A stretch of DNA of 48,272 nt, taken from positions 1 to 48,272 of the forward strand of contig CALKHP010000007.1 in NCBI GenBank assembly GCA_937988775.1. The letters run 5' to 3'. The position numbers and the translations under genes are program-made. This document shows, one piece after another, positions 23,212 through 31,516 of the stretch (position 1 is its first letter; every line of letters starts with the position of its first letter). The DNA comes from an uncultured Alphaproteobacteria bacterium (GTDB lineage Bacteria > Pseudomonadota > Alphaproteobacteria > Rhizobiales > Beijerinckiaceae). Under the pieces are notes generated by a model that was not told the DNA's origin, searched no databases, and saw only the letters and a list, made by a program, of their open reading frames with translations.

Positions 23212-23964
23212 ATGGCGCAACGAGACGGCGAGCCGGAAAGCCCGGAAAACCCCGAAAAGCTGGAAACGGGCGAGGTTCCGCGCAAGGGCCACCTGTTCGG
23301 CTCGACGGCGGAGGCGATCCGCACGCTGATCCTCGACGGCGTGCTGCCGCCCGGCCACCGCCTGAAGGAGCGCGAGCTTTGCGAACAGCTCGGCGTGTCC
23401 CGCACCCCCGTGCGCGAGGCGATCAAGGCGCTGACGCAGGAGGGCCTGCTGCGCTCCCTGCCCAATCATAGCGCCGTGGTCGCCACCATGGATCTTGAGG
23501 AGGTCAGGGCGCTCGTCGTCGTCCTGGCTGAAATCGAAGCGCTGTCGGTCAGGCTGGCCTGCGCGGCGGCAAGCGATGCCGATCTTGAGAAGATCGCCGC
23601 GGCCCATCATCAGATGGTGATCTTCCATGTCCGCAACCTGCTGCACGAATACTTCCATTATAACAAGGAGTTCCATCGCCTAATCGCCACCGCCTCCGGC
23701 AACTCGGTGTTGCTGTGGAACTGGCAGCTGCTGGCGACGCGCTCGGACCGGGCACGCTTTACCTCGAACCTGCGGCCGAAGCGCTGGCCGCTGGCGATCC
23801 AGGAACATGCCGGCATCCTCGAGGCGCTGATCGCCCGCGACGGCGAGCGGGCATCGCAGCTGATGCGCGAGCATGTCCGCAACGGCCTCCTGGGCGTGAT
23901 CGCGGCGCTGGAACAGCAGGAGACGCTGTCCGTGAAACGTCCCGAACCGGCGAGCCCGGCCTGA
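23212..23964 (+). CDS. GntR-family transcriptional regulator, FCD subfamily
   Basis: A 250-residue regulator. ATG 23212 has GGAAA five bases upstream; ATGs at 23206 and 23176 are alternatives, the latter overlapping the likely operator. After a charged, Pro/Glu-rich tail (1-25) comes the winged helix (about 30-95) with V-L-P-P-G-H-R-L-K-E-R-E-L and V-S-R-T-P-V-R-E-A-I-K-A-L. The FCD domain keeps N-K-E-F-H-R-L-I, Q-E-H-A-G-I-L and R-E-H-V as probable metal ligands. It is divergent from the DRL gene, which it most likely regulates; the transporter starting at 24151 could also be its target. Confidence 0.85.
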   Translation: MAQRDGEPESPENPEKLETGEVPRKGHLFGSTAEAIRTLILDGVLPPGHRLKERELCEQLGVSRTPVREAIKALTQEGLLRSLPNHSAVVATMDLEEVRALVVVLAEIEALSVRLACAAASDADLEKIAAAHHQMVIFHVRNLLHEYFHYNKEFHRLIATASGNSVLLWNWQLLATRSDRARFTSNLRPKRWPLAIQEHAGILEALIARDGERASQLMREHVRNGLLGVIAALEQQETLSVKRPEPASPA

Positions 23965-24021
23965 GACCTGATACTTGATGCGCGGTTACTTGCGCTTGAC
24001 GGATCGGCTCAGTGTGAAACC

Positions 24022-24031
24022 CTGCATGCAG
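24022..24031. promoter_or_regulatory. TGCATGCA-core palindrome before the phosphonate-type transporter
   Basis: CTGCATGCAG is a perfect ten-base palindrome, 40 bp upstream of the candidate -35 of phnD. It matches the centre of the 16-base palindrome at 46282-46297. Confidence 0.4.
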
Positions 24032-24070
24032 CCTCTGGAGGCGCCGTCAATTCGACTAGAGTCGCTCTCG

Positions 24071-24100
24071 TTGACATTTGCTATGGCGGCTAATCAAAAT
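24071..24100 (+). promoter_or_regulatory. Candidate promoter of the phnD-phnC-phnE-phnE operon
   Basis: A perfect TTGACA at 24071-24076 and CAAAAT at 24095-24100 are 18 bp apart, 50 bp before the phnD start. The region is locally AT-rich compared with its surroundings. Confidence 0.4.
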
Positions 24101-24150
24101 ATCGAGGCGCGTCGCGCGTTTGCTGCGGCGCCGGATCTGGGAGGATCGCT

Positions 24151-25173
24151 ATGAGGGTTTCACTGGCCGGTTTGGCCCTGTCCTGTGGTTTTTCGCTGCT
24201 CATGGTCGGCTCGGCGCTTGCCCAGCAAGCCTGCCCGAACCGGGGCGAACTCGACGAAGCATATTGCGACGCCAATAACGATCTCGTCGCCGATGTCCCG
24301 GCCAAGACGCGCGATCCGAGCACGCTGGTCTTCGCCTATTCGCCGGTGGAAGACCCGGCCGTGTACGAGAACGCCTTCAAGCCGTTCACCGAATATCTCG
24401 GGCAATGCACCGGCAAGCGCGTCGTGTATTATCCCGTGCAGTCGAACTCGGCCGAGATCGAGGCGATGCGCTCGGGCAGGCTGCATGTCGCCGGCTTCTC
24501 GACCGGGCCGGTCGGCTTTGCCGTCAACATGGCCGGCGCCGTGCCGTTTGCCGCCAAGGGCACCGAGAAGGGTGTCGAGGGCTATCACCTGATCGCGGTG
24601 GTCAAGAAGGACAGCCCGTTCCAGAAATTGTCCGATCTCAAGGGCAAGCGCGTCGCCCACACCTCGCCCTCGTCCAATTCGGGCAATCTCGCGCCGATCG
24701 CGCTGTTCCCCGCCGAGGGCCTGACCCCCGGCAAGGATTACAAGGTTCTGTGGTCGGGCGGGCATGACAAGTCGGTGCTCGGCGTCAATTCCGGCGACTA
24801 TGACGTGGCGCTGGTTGCTTCCGACGTCTACGAGCGCATGGTGGCGCGCGGCACCGTGAAGGGCGATGATTTCCGCATCATCTACAAGAGCGCCAAGTTC
24901 CCGACCTCGGGCTTCGCCTATGCGCATGACCTCAAGCCGGAACTCGCCGCCAAGCTGGTGAAGTGCTTCTACGATTTCCGCTTCCCGCCGCAGATGCAGA
25001 AGGATTTCGAAGGCGACGACCGCTTTGCCCCGATCACCTACAAGGAGGATTGGGCCGTGGTGCGCGAAGTGGCCGAGAAGTCCGGCACGCCGTACAACAA
25101 GGCGGCTTACGAGAAGGAAGCCGCGCGCGAAGCCGCCAAGGAAGCCGCCAAGGCGGCCAAGAAGAAGAACTGA
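24151..25173 (+). CDS. phnD: Phosphonate/phosphite-type ABC transporter substrate-binding protein
   Basis: A 340-residue exported protein. GGGAGG lies six bases before the ATG. The signal peptide runs to about residue 24 (G-S-A-L-A). The mature protein has F-A-Y-S-P-V-E-D-P-A-V-Y near 65 and Q-S-N-S-A-E-I-E-A-M-R-S-G-R-L-H near 103, with D-L-K-G-K-R-V-A-H and S-G-G-H-D-K-S-V-L later, the pattern of PhnD/PtxB-type proteins. The last 20 residues are an Ala/Lys/Glu helix (A-A-R-E-A-A-K-E-A-A-K-A-A-K), an unusual charged tail. Its stop shares one base with the next start. Ligand could be a phosphonate, phosphite or another small anion; no C-P lyase gene is present nearby. Confidence 0.85.
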   Translation: MRVSLAGLALSCGFSLLMVGSALAQQACPNRGELDEAYCDANNDLVADVPAKTRDPSTLVFAYSPVEDPAVYENAFKPFTEYLGQCTGKRVVYYPVQSNSAEIEAMRSGRLHVAGFSTGPVGFAVNMAGAVPFAAKGTEKGVEGYHLIAVVKKDSPFQKLSDLKGKRVAHTSPSSNSGNLAPIALFPAEGLTPGKDYKVLWSGGHDKSVLGVNSGDYDVALVASDVYERMVARGTVKGDDFRIIYKSAKFPTSGFAYAHDLKPELAAKLVKCFYDFRFPPQMQKDFEGDDRFAPITYKEDWAVVREVAEKSGTPYNKAAYEKEAAREAAKEAAKAAKKKN

Positions 25174-25982
25174 TGCGGCAGGATACCGCGTTGGCTGAGA
25201 ATGCAGCGCCGCAGGGGGCTCCCGATCCGGGAGCCCTCGTGCTGCGGCGGCTGTGCAAGGAATACCGGCCGGGCGTGCCGGTGCTCAAGGATATCGATCT
25301 CGTCATCCCCGGCACCGGGTTGACGGCGGTGATCGGCCCGTCGGGCACCGGCAAGAGCACGCTGATCCGCTGCATCAACCGGCTGGTGCAGCCGACCTCG
25401 GGTGAAATTCTCTATCACGGCGAGGATCTGGCCAAATTGTCGGGCGCCGCGCTGCGCGCCGCCCGGCGCCGCATCGGCATGGTGTTCCAGGAGTATAACC
25501 TCGTCGAACGCCTGACGGTGATGGAAAACCTGCTCTGCGGGCGGCTCGGCTATGTGCCGGTGTGGCGCGCCTGGCTGCGCAAGTTCCCGGCCAGGGATAT
25601 CGAGCATGCCTTCCAGTTGCTCGATGCGGTCGGGCTCGGCGGTTTCGAGAACCGGCGCGCCGATGCGCTTTCGGGCGGGCAGCGCCAGCGCGTCGGCATC
25701 GCGCGCGCCATCATGCAGGAGCCGAACATCATCCTGGCCGACGAGCCGACCTCGTCGCTCGATCCGAAAACCTCGGTCGAGATCATGGAAATCCTCAGCG
25801 GGCTTGCCGCCGAGCGCAACCTGCCGGTGATCGTCAACATCCACAATGTCGATCTGGCGCGCCGCTTCGCCGCGCGCATCATCGGCATGACCGGCGGCAG
25901 CGTCGTCTATGACGGGCCGCCGGGCGGCCTGACCGAGAGCCACCTCAACCATATTTATGGCGGCGAAAGCTGGATGGAATGA
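25173..25982 (+). CDS. phnC: Phosphonate-type ABC transporter ATP-binding protein
   Basis: A 269-residue ATPase; ATG 25173 overlaps the phnD TGA by one base. Walker A G-P-S-G-T-G-K-S-T-L is near residue 52, Q-loop F-Q-E-Y-N-L near 105, signature L-S-G-G-Q-R-Q-R-V-G near 168 and Walker B I-I-L-A-D-E-P-T-S-S-L-D near 188. The segment L-G-Y-V-P-V-W-R-A-W between Q-loop and signature is characteristic of PhnC. It energises the two PhnE permeases that follow. Confidence 0.92.
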   Translation: MRQDTALAENAAPQGAPDPGALVLRRLCKEYRPGVPVLKDIDLVIPGTGLTAVIGPSGTGKSTLIRCINRLVQPTSGEILYHGEDLAKLSGAALRAARRRIGMVFQEYNLVERLTVMENLLCGRLGYVPVWRAWLRKFPARDIEHAFQLLDAVGLGGFENRRADALSGGQRQRVGIARAIMQEPNIILADEPTSSLDPKTSVEIMEILSGLAAERNLPVIVNIHNVDLARRFAARIIGMTGGSVVYDGPPGGLTESHLNHIYGGESWME

Positions 25983-26773
25983 CCAGCGCCACCGACCAGC
26001 CGCGCCGCCGCGCCGCCTTCCCGCCGAACTGGCGCGCCCGCATCGGTTTCGTGCTGCTGGCGCTCTATGTCGTCTATGCCTGCGCCCACATGGGCGTCAG
26101 CCTCGAGCGCCTGCAGGTCGGCATGGAGCATGGCCAGCGCTTCCTGGCGCGCATGTTCCCGCCGAATTTCGGGCGCTGGGAACTGATCGTCTCCGGCATC
26201 GTCGAGAGCCTGCAGATCGCGGTCATCGCCACCTTCTTCGGCATCGTGCTGGCGCTGCCGACCGGCTTCCTCGCCGCGCGCAACCTGATGCCGGTCTGGG
26301 TGACGTGGCCGGCGCGCGCCCTGATCGCGCTGTGCCGCTCGTTCCATCCGATCATCGTCGCCATCATCTTCGTCAAGGCGATCGGCTTCGGGGCGCTGGC
26401 CGGCGTCATGGCCTTGATCGTCGCCTCGATCGGCTTCATCTCGAAACTGTTCGCCGAGGCGATCGAGGAGATTTCGCTGAAGCAGGTCGAGGCGGTGCGC
26501 GCCACCGGCGCCGGCTTCCTGTCGGTGCTGATCATGGGCGTGCTGCCGCAGGTGCTGCCGCGCTTCATCGGCTTCTCGACCTACCAGCTCGATTCCAACC
26601 TGCGTAATTCCACCATGGTCGGCATTGTCGGCGGCGGCGGCATCGGCGCGACGCTGTTCACCGCCTATCAACGCTTCGATTTCGACGTCGTGCTCGCAAT
26701 CCTGATCGTCATCGTCGCCATGATCATGGTCGCGGAGGTGATCTCGACCTGGGCCAGGAAGGTGTTCCAGTGA
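25979..26773 (+). CDS. phnE: Phosphonate-type ABC transporter permease (first PhnE)
   Basis: A 264-residue inner-membrane protein with about six membrane segments, overlapping phnC by ATGA. The coupling loop E-E-I-S-L-K-Q-V-E-A-V-R-A-T-G-A (about 162-177) and V-G-I-V-G-G-G-G-I-G-A near the C terminus are typical of PhnE. Two PhnE genes in a row, as here, usually form a heterodimer. Confidence 0.9.
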   Translation: MTSATDQPRRRAAFPPNWRARIGFVLLALYVVYACAHMGVSLERLQVGMEHGQRFLARMFPPNFGRWELIVSGIVESLQIAVIATFFGIVLALPTGFLAARNLMPVWVTWPARALIALCRSFHPIIVAIIFVKAIGFGALAGVMALIVASIGFISKLFAEAIEEISLKQVEAVRATGAGFLSVLIMGVLPQVLPRFIGFSTYQLDSNLRNSTMVGIVGGGGIGATLFTAYQRFDFDVVLAILIVIVAMIMVAEVISTWARKVFQ

Positions 26774-27573
26774 CGGTGGTCGAGCAGCTTAACCGCGACT
26801 GGCAGCGCTTCACGCCGCTGCGCCGGCTGTCACGCTTCGCCTTCTATCTGTGCGCCGTCGCGGCGCTGGTTGCCTCGCTGCGCACCATCGAGATCATTCC
26901 CGAATTTCTCTATGACGCGCCCGAGCAGATGGTCGATCTGGTGCAGCGCATGGTGCCGCCGGACTGGAGCTACCTCAAGCCGACGCTCGACGCGCTCGTC
27001 GAGACGCTGCACATCGCCACCGTCGGCACGGTGTTCGCCATCTTCATGGCAGTGCCGATCGGCATCATGGGCGCCAGCAACGTCACGCCGAACGGGCCGC
27101 TCAACCTGCTCGCCAAGTTCATTTTCGTCACCTCGCGCTCGGTCAATTCGCTGATCTGGGCGCTGCTCTTCGTGGCGGTGTTCGGGCCGGGGCCGCTCGC
27201 CGGCACCTTCGCCATCGCCTTCCGCTCGATCGGCTTCACCGGCAAGCTGTTCGCCGAGGCGCTCGAGGAGGCCGACAAGGGCTCGATCGAGGCGCTGACC
27301 GCGGCAGGTGCCTCGCGGCCCTCGACCTTCATCATGGGCTACTGGCCGCAGGTCAGGCCGGCCTTCTGGTCGATCGCGCTGTTCCGCTGGGACATCAACA
27401 TCCGCGAATCGGCGGTGCTCGGGCTCGTCGGCGCCGGCGGCATCGGCGTGGCGCTCGATACCGCGATGAGCCTGCTCTATTGGGATCAGGTCGCCGTCGT
27501 GCTGCTGGCGATTTTCATCGTCGTGGTGCTGGCCGAGATCATCGTCACCTCGGTGCGCACGAAGCTGATCTGA
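26770..27573 (+). CDS. phnE: Phosphonate-type ABC transporter permease (second PhnE)
   Basis: A 267-residue permease starting with GTG at 26770, overlapping the first phnE by four bases. About six membrane segments; coupling loop E-E-A-D-K-G-S-I-E-A-L-T-A-A-G-A and L-G-L-V-G-A-G-G-I-G-V-A near the C terminus. Last gene of the transporter operon. A short AACC..GGTT hairpin follows the stop but is too weak to call as a terminator. Confidence 0.9.
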   Translation: MTVVEQLNRDWQRFTPLRRLSRFAFYLCAVAALVASLRTIEIIPEFLYDAPEQMVDLVQRMVPPDWSYLKPTLDALVETLHIATVGTVFAIFMAVPIGIMGASNVTPNGPLNLLAKFIFVTSRSVNSLIWALLFVAVFGPGPLAGTFAIAFRSIGFTGKLFAEALEEADKGSIEALTAAGASRPSTFIMGYWPQVRPAFWSIALFRWDINIRESAVLGLVGAGGIGVALDTAMSLLYWDQVAVVLLAIFIVVVLAEIIVTSVRTKLI

Positions 27574-27697
27574 AAACCTGAGCGGGTTAGGCCGAAACGG
27601 CGGTCGCATCAGGCGGCAATCTGGCTTAAACTTGGCGGCAATTGGATGTAGCGCATTGCTGCCGGCCCGATGGCGCCGGCACGAACCGGAGGCCCCG

Positions 27698-27985
27698 GTG
27701 ACCTGGTTCATCCTGGTGACGATGCTGATTGGCGTGGTGGTGGCGCTCGGGCGGCAAAGCTGGGCGGTGCTGCTTGTCGCCGGCGCCGTGCTGCTGCCGT
27801 TCGGCGTCGGCGGGCTGATGATCGGCGGCGCGGGTTTCTGGCCGGCGCTCGGCCAGACCTTCATCGGCCTCGTCGCCATGCAGGCGGCTTTTCTCGCTTC
27901 AGCCTGGACGCTCGAAGCCTGGCGCCGCAGGGCGCCGACGCTCGCCGAGCGCAACGACCGCCCGCCCCGCGCCGGCGAGGGCTGA
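27698..27985 (+). CDS. Small membrane protein, possibly ExoX-like exopolysaccharide production repressor
   Basis: A 95-residue protein. GTG 27698 is chosen because a perfect GGAGG (27688-27692) lies five bases upstream; the longer frame to 27632 has no such site. It has two to three membrane segments (about 2-18, 20-40, 48-70) and a basic C-terminal tail with W-R-R-R-A. The segment F-W-P-A-L-G-Q-T-F-I-G-L-V-A-M-Q resembles the Gln-containing second helix of the ExoX/PsiA-type repressors of rhizobial exopolysaccharide synthesis, and it lies at the edge of an ExoY/ExoF/ExoQ-like cluster, as exoX does in Sinorhizobium. Similarity is by eye only. Its last 87 bases overlap the 3' end of the polymerase gene on the other strand. 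Confidence 0.5.
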   Translation: MTWFILVTMLIGVVVALGRQSWAVLLVAGAVLLPFGVGGLMIGGAGFWPALGQTFIGLVAMQAAFLASAWTLEAWRRRAPTLAERNDRPPRAGEG

Positions 27986-29335
27986 GCCCTCGCGCGGCAG
28001 CGCCAGGATCGCCGCCGCATAGAAGCCCATCGGCACGAATGAGGCGAGGCTGCCGATCGTCGGCTCGGTGATGCCGTAGACCATGAAGAACAACAGCAGC
28101 GCCACGACGCCGTCATCCTGACGCCTGATCGTGCGGCGCAGCGCCAGCCACAGCCCGGCGAGCAGCAGCGCCAGGCCGATCACCCCGCCCGAGAACAGGA
28201 TGTTCAGGTAAAGATCATGCGCGTGCGCCGCCGCCGCGAACAGGGTCGGCTGGTTTGGCAGGATATATTTCGCCGAGCCCGCGCCATAGCCGAAGATCGG
28301 CTGCTCCGCCCATAGCCGCAGCACCACGCTCCAGATCTGCGTGCGCCCGGTGCCGCTGGTGATCTCCTCGGCCGAGCCGGAGCGCGACAGTTCCGCCAGC
28401 AATTCCTTGCCGAAGCCGAGATAGGCGAACAGCACCAGCCCGATGCCGAGCACCGCCAGCGCCGCCTTGAGCGGCAGGTTGCCCTGGCGCAGATGGATAT
28501 AGAGCGCCGCCACGCCGACGCCGACCAGCGCCATGCGATTGTTGCTGAGCACGAGGCAGGCCGCGAACGCCGCCGCCAGCGCATAGAAAAGCGGCCGGTT
28601 TCTCGGAATATCCGACAGGAACAGCAGCAGCACCAGGCTGGCGCCGGCGGCGCCTCCGGCGGCGTTGGCGGTGCCGAACACGCCCTGCAGCCGCGAGGTC
28701 GGGATGAAGGCGCCGTTGGCCCAGTCGCTCATGCGCCCGAGCGAGGGCAGCGCGACATAGGCGACCAGCGACATCAGGCACAGGATGAAGCACGACGCGA
28801 TCAGCGCGTTGACGGTATTGATGCGCCCGAGCAGCTTCGCCATGCCGTAAAGCAGGATGAAGGCGGCGAAATGCGAGAAGGTCTCGACCAGCGCCAGTTC
28901 CGGCTTGACCGAGATCAGCGAGGTCAGCGCGCCATAGGTGATGAAGGCGAACCACACCAGCGCATCGCCGCTATGGCGGCGCGTGTCGATCCTGCTGAGC
29001 GCGGTCGCCGCCATCAGCGCCATCATGGCGATGGCGCCAAGTTTCATCAGCACCTGCGCGTCGATCGACTTGTCGGCGATGTCGCGCGTGCGGAACACGG
29101 CGCTCTGGATGACGATCAGCACGATGCTCATCGCGAAGGCGGCACGCGGCTCCCAGGCAGCGGCGCGCTGAACGAACACGATCGCCGGCAGCACGATGAC
29201 GGCGCCGGCGAGCAGCGCCAGCGCCGCGTAATCCTGGCGGATGGCGCCGCCGAGCGCGATCGCCGCCGCCATGGCAAGCAGCCCGGCGAGTGCTGCCGCC
29301 GGCAGGCCGGTGCGCAGCGCGGCCGGCATTCTCAT
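27899..29335 (-). CDS. O-antigen polymerase/ligase family protein (Wzy/ExoQ-like)
   Basis: A 478-residue membrane protein with about 11-12 hydrophobic segments. ATG 29335 overlaps the stop of the WecG-type gene by four bases (ATGA); the frame extends to 29449 inside that gene and is discarded. The Wzy_C region is clear: G-T-G-R-T-Q-I-W near residue 345, then P-I-F-G-Y-G-A-G-S and A-H-A-H-D-L-Y-L-N-I-L in the large periplasmic loop. By family it polymerises lipid-linked repeat units in the periplasm. The C-terminal 30 residues are Arg/Pro/Ala-rich and antisense to the small membrane protein gene, so the true end may simply be read-through. Confidence 0.85.
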   Translation of the reverse strand: MRMPAALRTGLPAAALAGLLAMAAAIALGGAIRQDYAALALLAGAVIVLPAIVFVQRAAAWEPRAAFAMSIVLIVIQSAVFRTRDIADKSIDAQVLMKLGAIAMMALMAATALSRIDTRRHSGDALVWFAFITYGALTSLISVKPELALVETFSHFAAFILLYGMAKLLGRINTVNALIASCFILCLMSLVAYVALPSLGRMSDWANGAFIPTSRLQGVFGTANAAGGAAGASLVLLLFLSDIPRNRPLFYALAAAFAACLVLSNNRMALVGVGVAALYIHLRQGNLPLKAALAVLGIGLVLFAYLGFGKELLAELSRSGSAEEITSGTGRTQIWSVVLRLWAEQPIFGYGAGSAKYILPNQPTLFAAAAHAHDLYLNILFSGGVIGLALLLAGLWLALRRTIRRQDDGVVALLLFFMVYGITEPTIGSLASFVPMGFYAAAILALPREGSALAGAGRAVVALGERRRPAAPGFERPG

Positions 29336-30075
29336 ATGTGGTGGCCCTGCCGCACCCGCGCCATGGCGAGCCGGCTGAGAAACACCGCATTGCCGATCAG
29401 GTAGCGCCGGGCGAGCCGGCGCGGCTCGCGCCACAGCCGATAGAGCCATTCAAGGCGCGCGCGGCGCAGCCAGCGCGGCGCGCGCGGCATCGTGCCGGAG
29501 AAGAAATCGAACCACGCTCCGACCGCCATGGCGCAAGGGGCGAGGCCCGGCACATGCCGCGCGATCCATTGTTCCTGGCGCGGGTTGCCCATGGCGACGA
29601 GCACGAGCGTCGGCCGCGCCGCCGCGATCGCCTGCTCCAGCGCCGGCTCCTCGGCCTCGCGCAGGAAGCCGTGGTGAAAGCCCGCCACGACATGGCGCGG
29701 CCAGCGCCTGGCCAGCCGTTCGGCCGTGCGCGCCACGACATCGGCGCGCGCGCCGAGCAGGAAAATCCGGTGATCGAACGTGCTGGCGTCGAGAAAGGCG
29801 GTGACGAAATCGGTGCCGTTCAGGTTGTCGTCGAAGGCGGCACCATGCAGCACGCGGCGCGCGATATCGAGGCCGACGCCGTCATTCAGCACCAGGAAAT
29901 CGTCGAGCCGGGCGCGCAACGCGGCGCTGCGGGCGCAGACATTGGCAAGATGCGCGTTCAGGAAGGCGACGCGCGTGGCATCGCCGTCGCGCAGGCGCGT
30001 GTCGATATGGGCGATCACCGCCGACGTCGTGCCGGACTGGACGCGGACCCCGAATATATCGACGCTTGTCAGCAT
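29332..30075 (-). CDS. Glycosyltransferase, WecG/TagA/CpsF family (GT26)
   Basis: A 247-residue cytoplasmic or membrane-associated transferase. V-L-N-D-G-V-G-L-D-I-A at about residue 62 and V-A-M-G-N-P-R-Q-E-Q-W-I at about 159 are the two family signatures. The C-terminal R-R-A-R-L-E-W-L-Y-R-L and following basic helix fit the membrane-binding tail. Members transfer the second sugar, commonly ManNAcA or ManNAc/Glc, onto an undecaprenyl-linked primer. The gene is coupled to the polymerase downstream and 43 bp from the Wzz-like gene upstream, so it very likely acts just after the ExoY-like priming enzyme at 31517. Confidence 0.88.
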   Translation of the reverse strand: MLTSVDIFGVRVQSGTTSAVIAHIDTRLRDGDATRVAFLNAHLANVCARSAALRARLDDFLVLNDGVGLDIARRVLHGAAFDDNLNGTDFVTAFLDASTFDHRIFLLGARADVVARTAERLARRWPRHVVAGFHHGFLREAEEPALEQAIAAARPTLVLVAMGNPRQEQWIARHVPGLAPCAMAVGAWFDFFSGTMPRAPRWLRRARLEWLYRLWREPRRLARRYLIGNAVFLSRLAMARVRQGHHI

Positions 30076-30118
30076 GGCCGTTTTCTCCCGACAGGTCGGC
30101 TGGCCGTGGCGCCAGTGT

Positions 30119-31147
30119 TCAGAATCTTGGCCGCACGCCCTTCAGGCGCGTGCGCAGCAACATGGCGAGCGTGCCGAGCGACACGCCGATCAGCAGCGCC
30201 CCGGCGAGGATCAGCAGCGTGCGCGGTGAACTCTTGCCGCGCGGCGGATAGGCCTGGCTGATGATCTGGGCATCGGGCACCGAGAGGAACTGCTGCTGCC
30301 AGGTCTCGGCGTAGCGCTCGAGGAACTTGTCATGCAGCGTGCGATAGGTCTGGGCGGCGCTCTCGAGCGTTTGCAGCGTGACGCGCGCCGAGGCCGAGGT
30401 CTCGCCCTGTTGCGAGCCCGAATATTTGAGCTGCTCGACGGCGCGCTGGGCTTCTTCGGCCTTGCGCTCGAGTTCGTCGGCGCGCGCCTGCAACATCTGG
30501 CTGGTGCGCCGCGCGCTGTCCTCGCGGCGCTGCGTCTGGTCGGCGATGAAGGCGGCGGCATAGGCGTTTGCCACCTTGGCCGCTGAATCGCGATCCGGCA
30601 TCGTTGCCGAGACCTCGATCAGATGGGTGAGGCCGACGCGCTTGGCGGCGGTGCGCGCTTCGAGCGCGCGCGCGATCTGCACGGTCTGCGAGGCTTTTTC
30701 CGCCGCATCCGTTTCGTGCCACGGCAGCATCTCGCGCAGCGACGAGATGAGCGATGAGCCGAGCGGGTGCAGCGCCGCGGCCAGCGCCGGGTCGCTGCCG
30801 GCGCTGGCCGCGACATGGCGGAAGAGCTGTTCCGCGCGCATGATCGCGACCTGGCTGTCGATATTGGCCGATTCGACGTTGAAATCGAGCGGCGCCGGCG
30901 CGGTCCGCATCACGGCATCGCCCTTGGCGTCGATCGCCACCAGCGCCGTTGCCCGGTACTGGCGCGGCGCGAGCACGACATAGACCGTGGCAAGCGCCAG
31001 ACAACCGGCGGTGACGGCAGCAATGGCGCGCCAATGCTGCACCAGTTCCATGATGCCGAGGCGAGTATTGTCTTGCTGCGTTGCAGCGTCAGGAATGTCA
31101 TGCGCGAGGTCTGGAACCAGCGCCTCGCGATAGTAAGATTTCAGCAT
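30119..31147 (-). CDS. Polysaccharide co-polymerase, Wzz/GumC/ExoP N-terminal type
   Basis: A 342-residue inner-membrane protein. Membrane segments lie at about 41-61 and 305-328; between them is a periplasmic region with the Wzz domain (Q-Y-R-A-T-A-L-V-A-I near 64) and a long coiled coil (about 205-265, rich in R-A-D-E-L-E-R-K-A-E). P-P-R-G-K-S-S-P-R just before the second membrane segment is the usual proline motif. It ends soon after the second membrane segment, so it has no fused tyrosine kinase (no Walker A), unlike ExoP. It should set chain length or open the export channel with the ExoF-like protein. It is divergent from the priming transferase across a 369 bp AT-rich spacer. Confidence 0.85.
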   Translation of the reverse strand: MLKSYYREALVPDLAHDIPDAATQQDNTRLGIMELVQHWRAIAAVTAGCLALATVYVVLAPRQYRATALVAIDAKGDAVMRTAPAPLDFNVESANIDSQVAIMRAEQLFRHVAASAGSDPALAAALHPLGSSLISSLREMLPWHETDAAEKASQTVQIARALEARTAAKRVGLTHLIEVSATMPDRDSAAKVANAYAAAFIADQTQRREDSARRTSQMLQARADELERKAEEAQRAVEQLKYSGSQQGETSASARVTLQTLESAAQTYRTLHDKFLERYAETWQQQFLSVPDAQIISQAYPPRGKSSPRTLLILAGALLIGVSLGTLAMLLRTRLKGVRPRF

Positions 31148-31516
31148 TTGATTATTGCCTGTGCATTATCTTCAGTTTTGGGCAGAAGCGCACAATTACA
31201 GAGACGAGGTAAAGGCTATTTCTGTCAGAAAATAATTCGAAAGGTGGTGATTTCGTGAAAATTTATGGACACGCCGCCGGTATTGGGGCCGGTGTAAAAA
31301 GTTTTTAATGATTATATACGTCGTAACTCACTGAAAACGCGAAAAACTTCACCGTGAGTTCCGGGGAAAATGGCCCTTCTGGCCTTGCCGCAATGCAAAA
31401 ATGCGATTGACTTGATCGGTCAACGGATCATCCTGCGCCGCCGAAAAGCGATTTGGCCGAATATCCGCAAGGGATTCGGAAGTGAATTGCTGACTCTATG
31501 AGCATTGGAGGCGACG
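31148..31516. other. AT-rich divergent promoter region of the exopolysaccharide genes
   Basis: 369 bp without a gene, the most AT-rich stretch in the window (for example 31297-31345). It should carry the promoters for the Wzz-like gene and the priming transferase. It holds an AACTCAC/GTGAGTT inverted repeat (31325-31360) and TTGAC-N7-GTCAA (31407-31423). AT-rich DNA of this type is bound by MucR/Ros-like regulators in rhizobia; that is a suggestion only. I found no convincing paired -35/-10. Confidence 0.5.
31325..31360. repeat. Inverted repeat in the exopolysaccharide promoter region
   Basis: AACTCAC at 31325-31331 and GTGAGTT at 31354-31360 are perfectly complementary across a 22-base spacer. 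It could be a regulator site or an mRNA stem upstream of the priming transferase. Confidence 0.4.
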
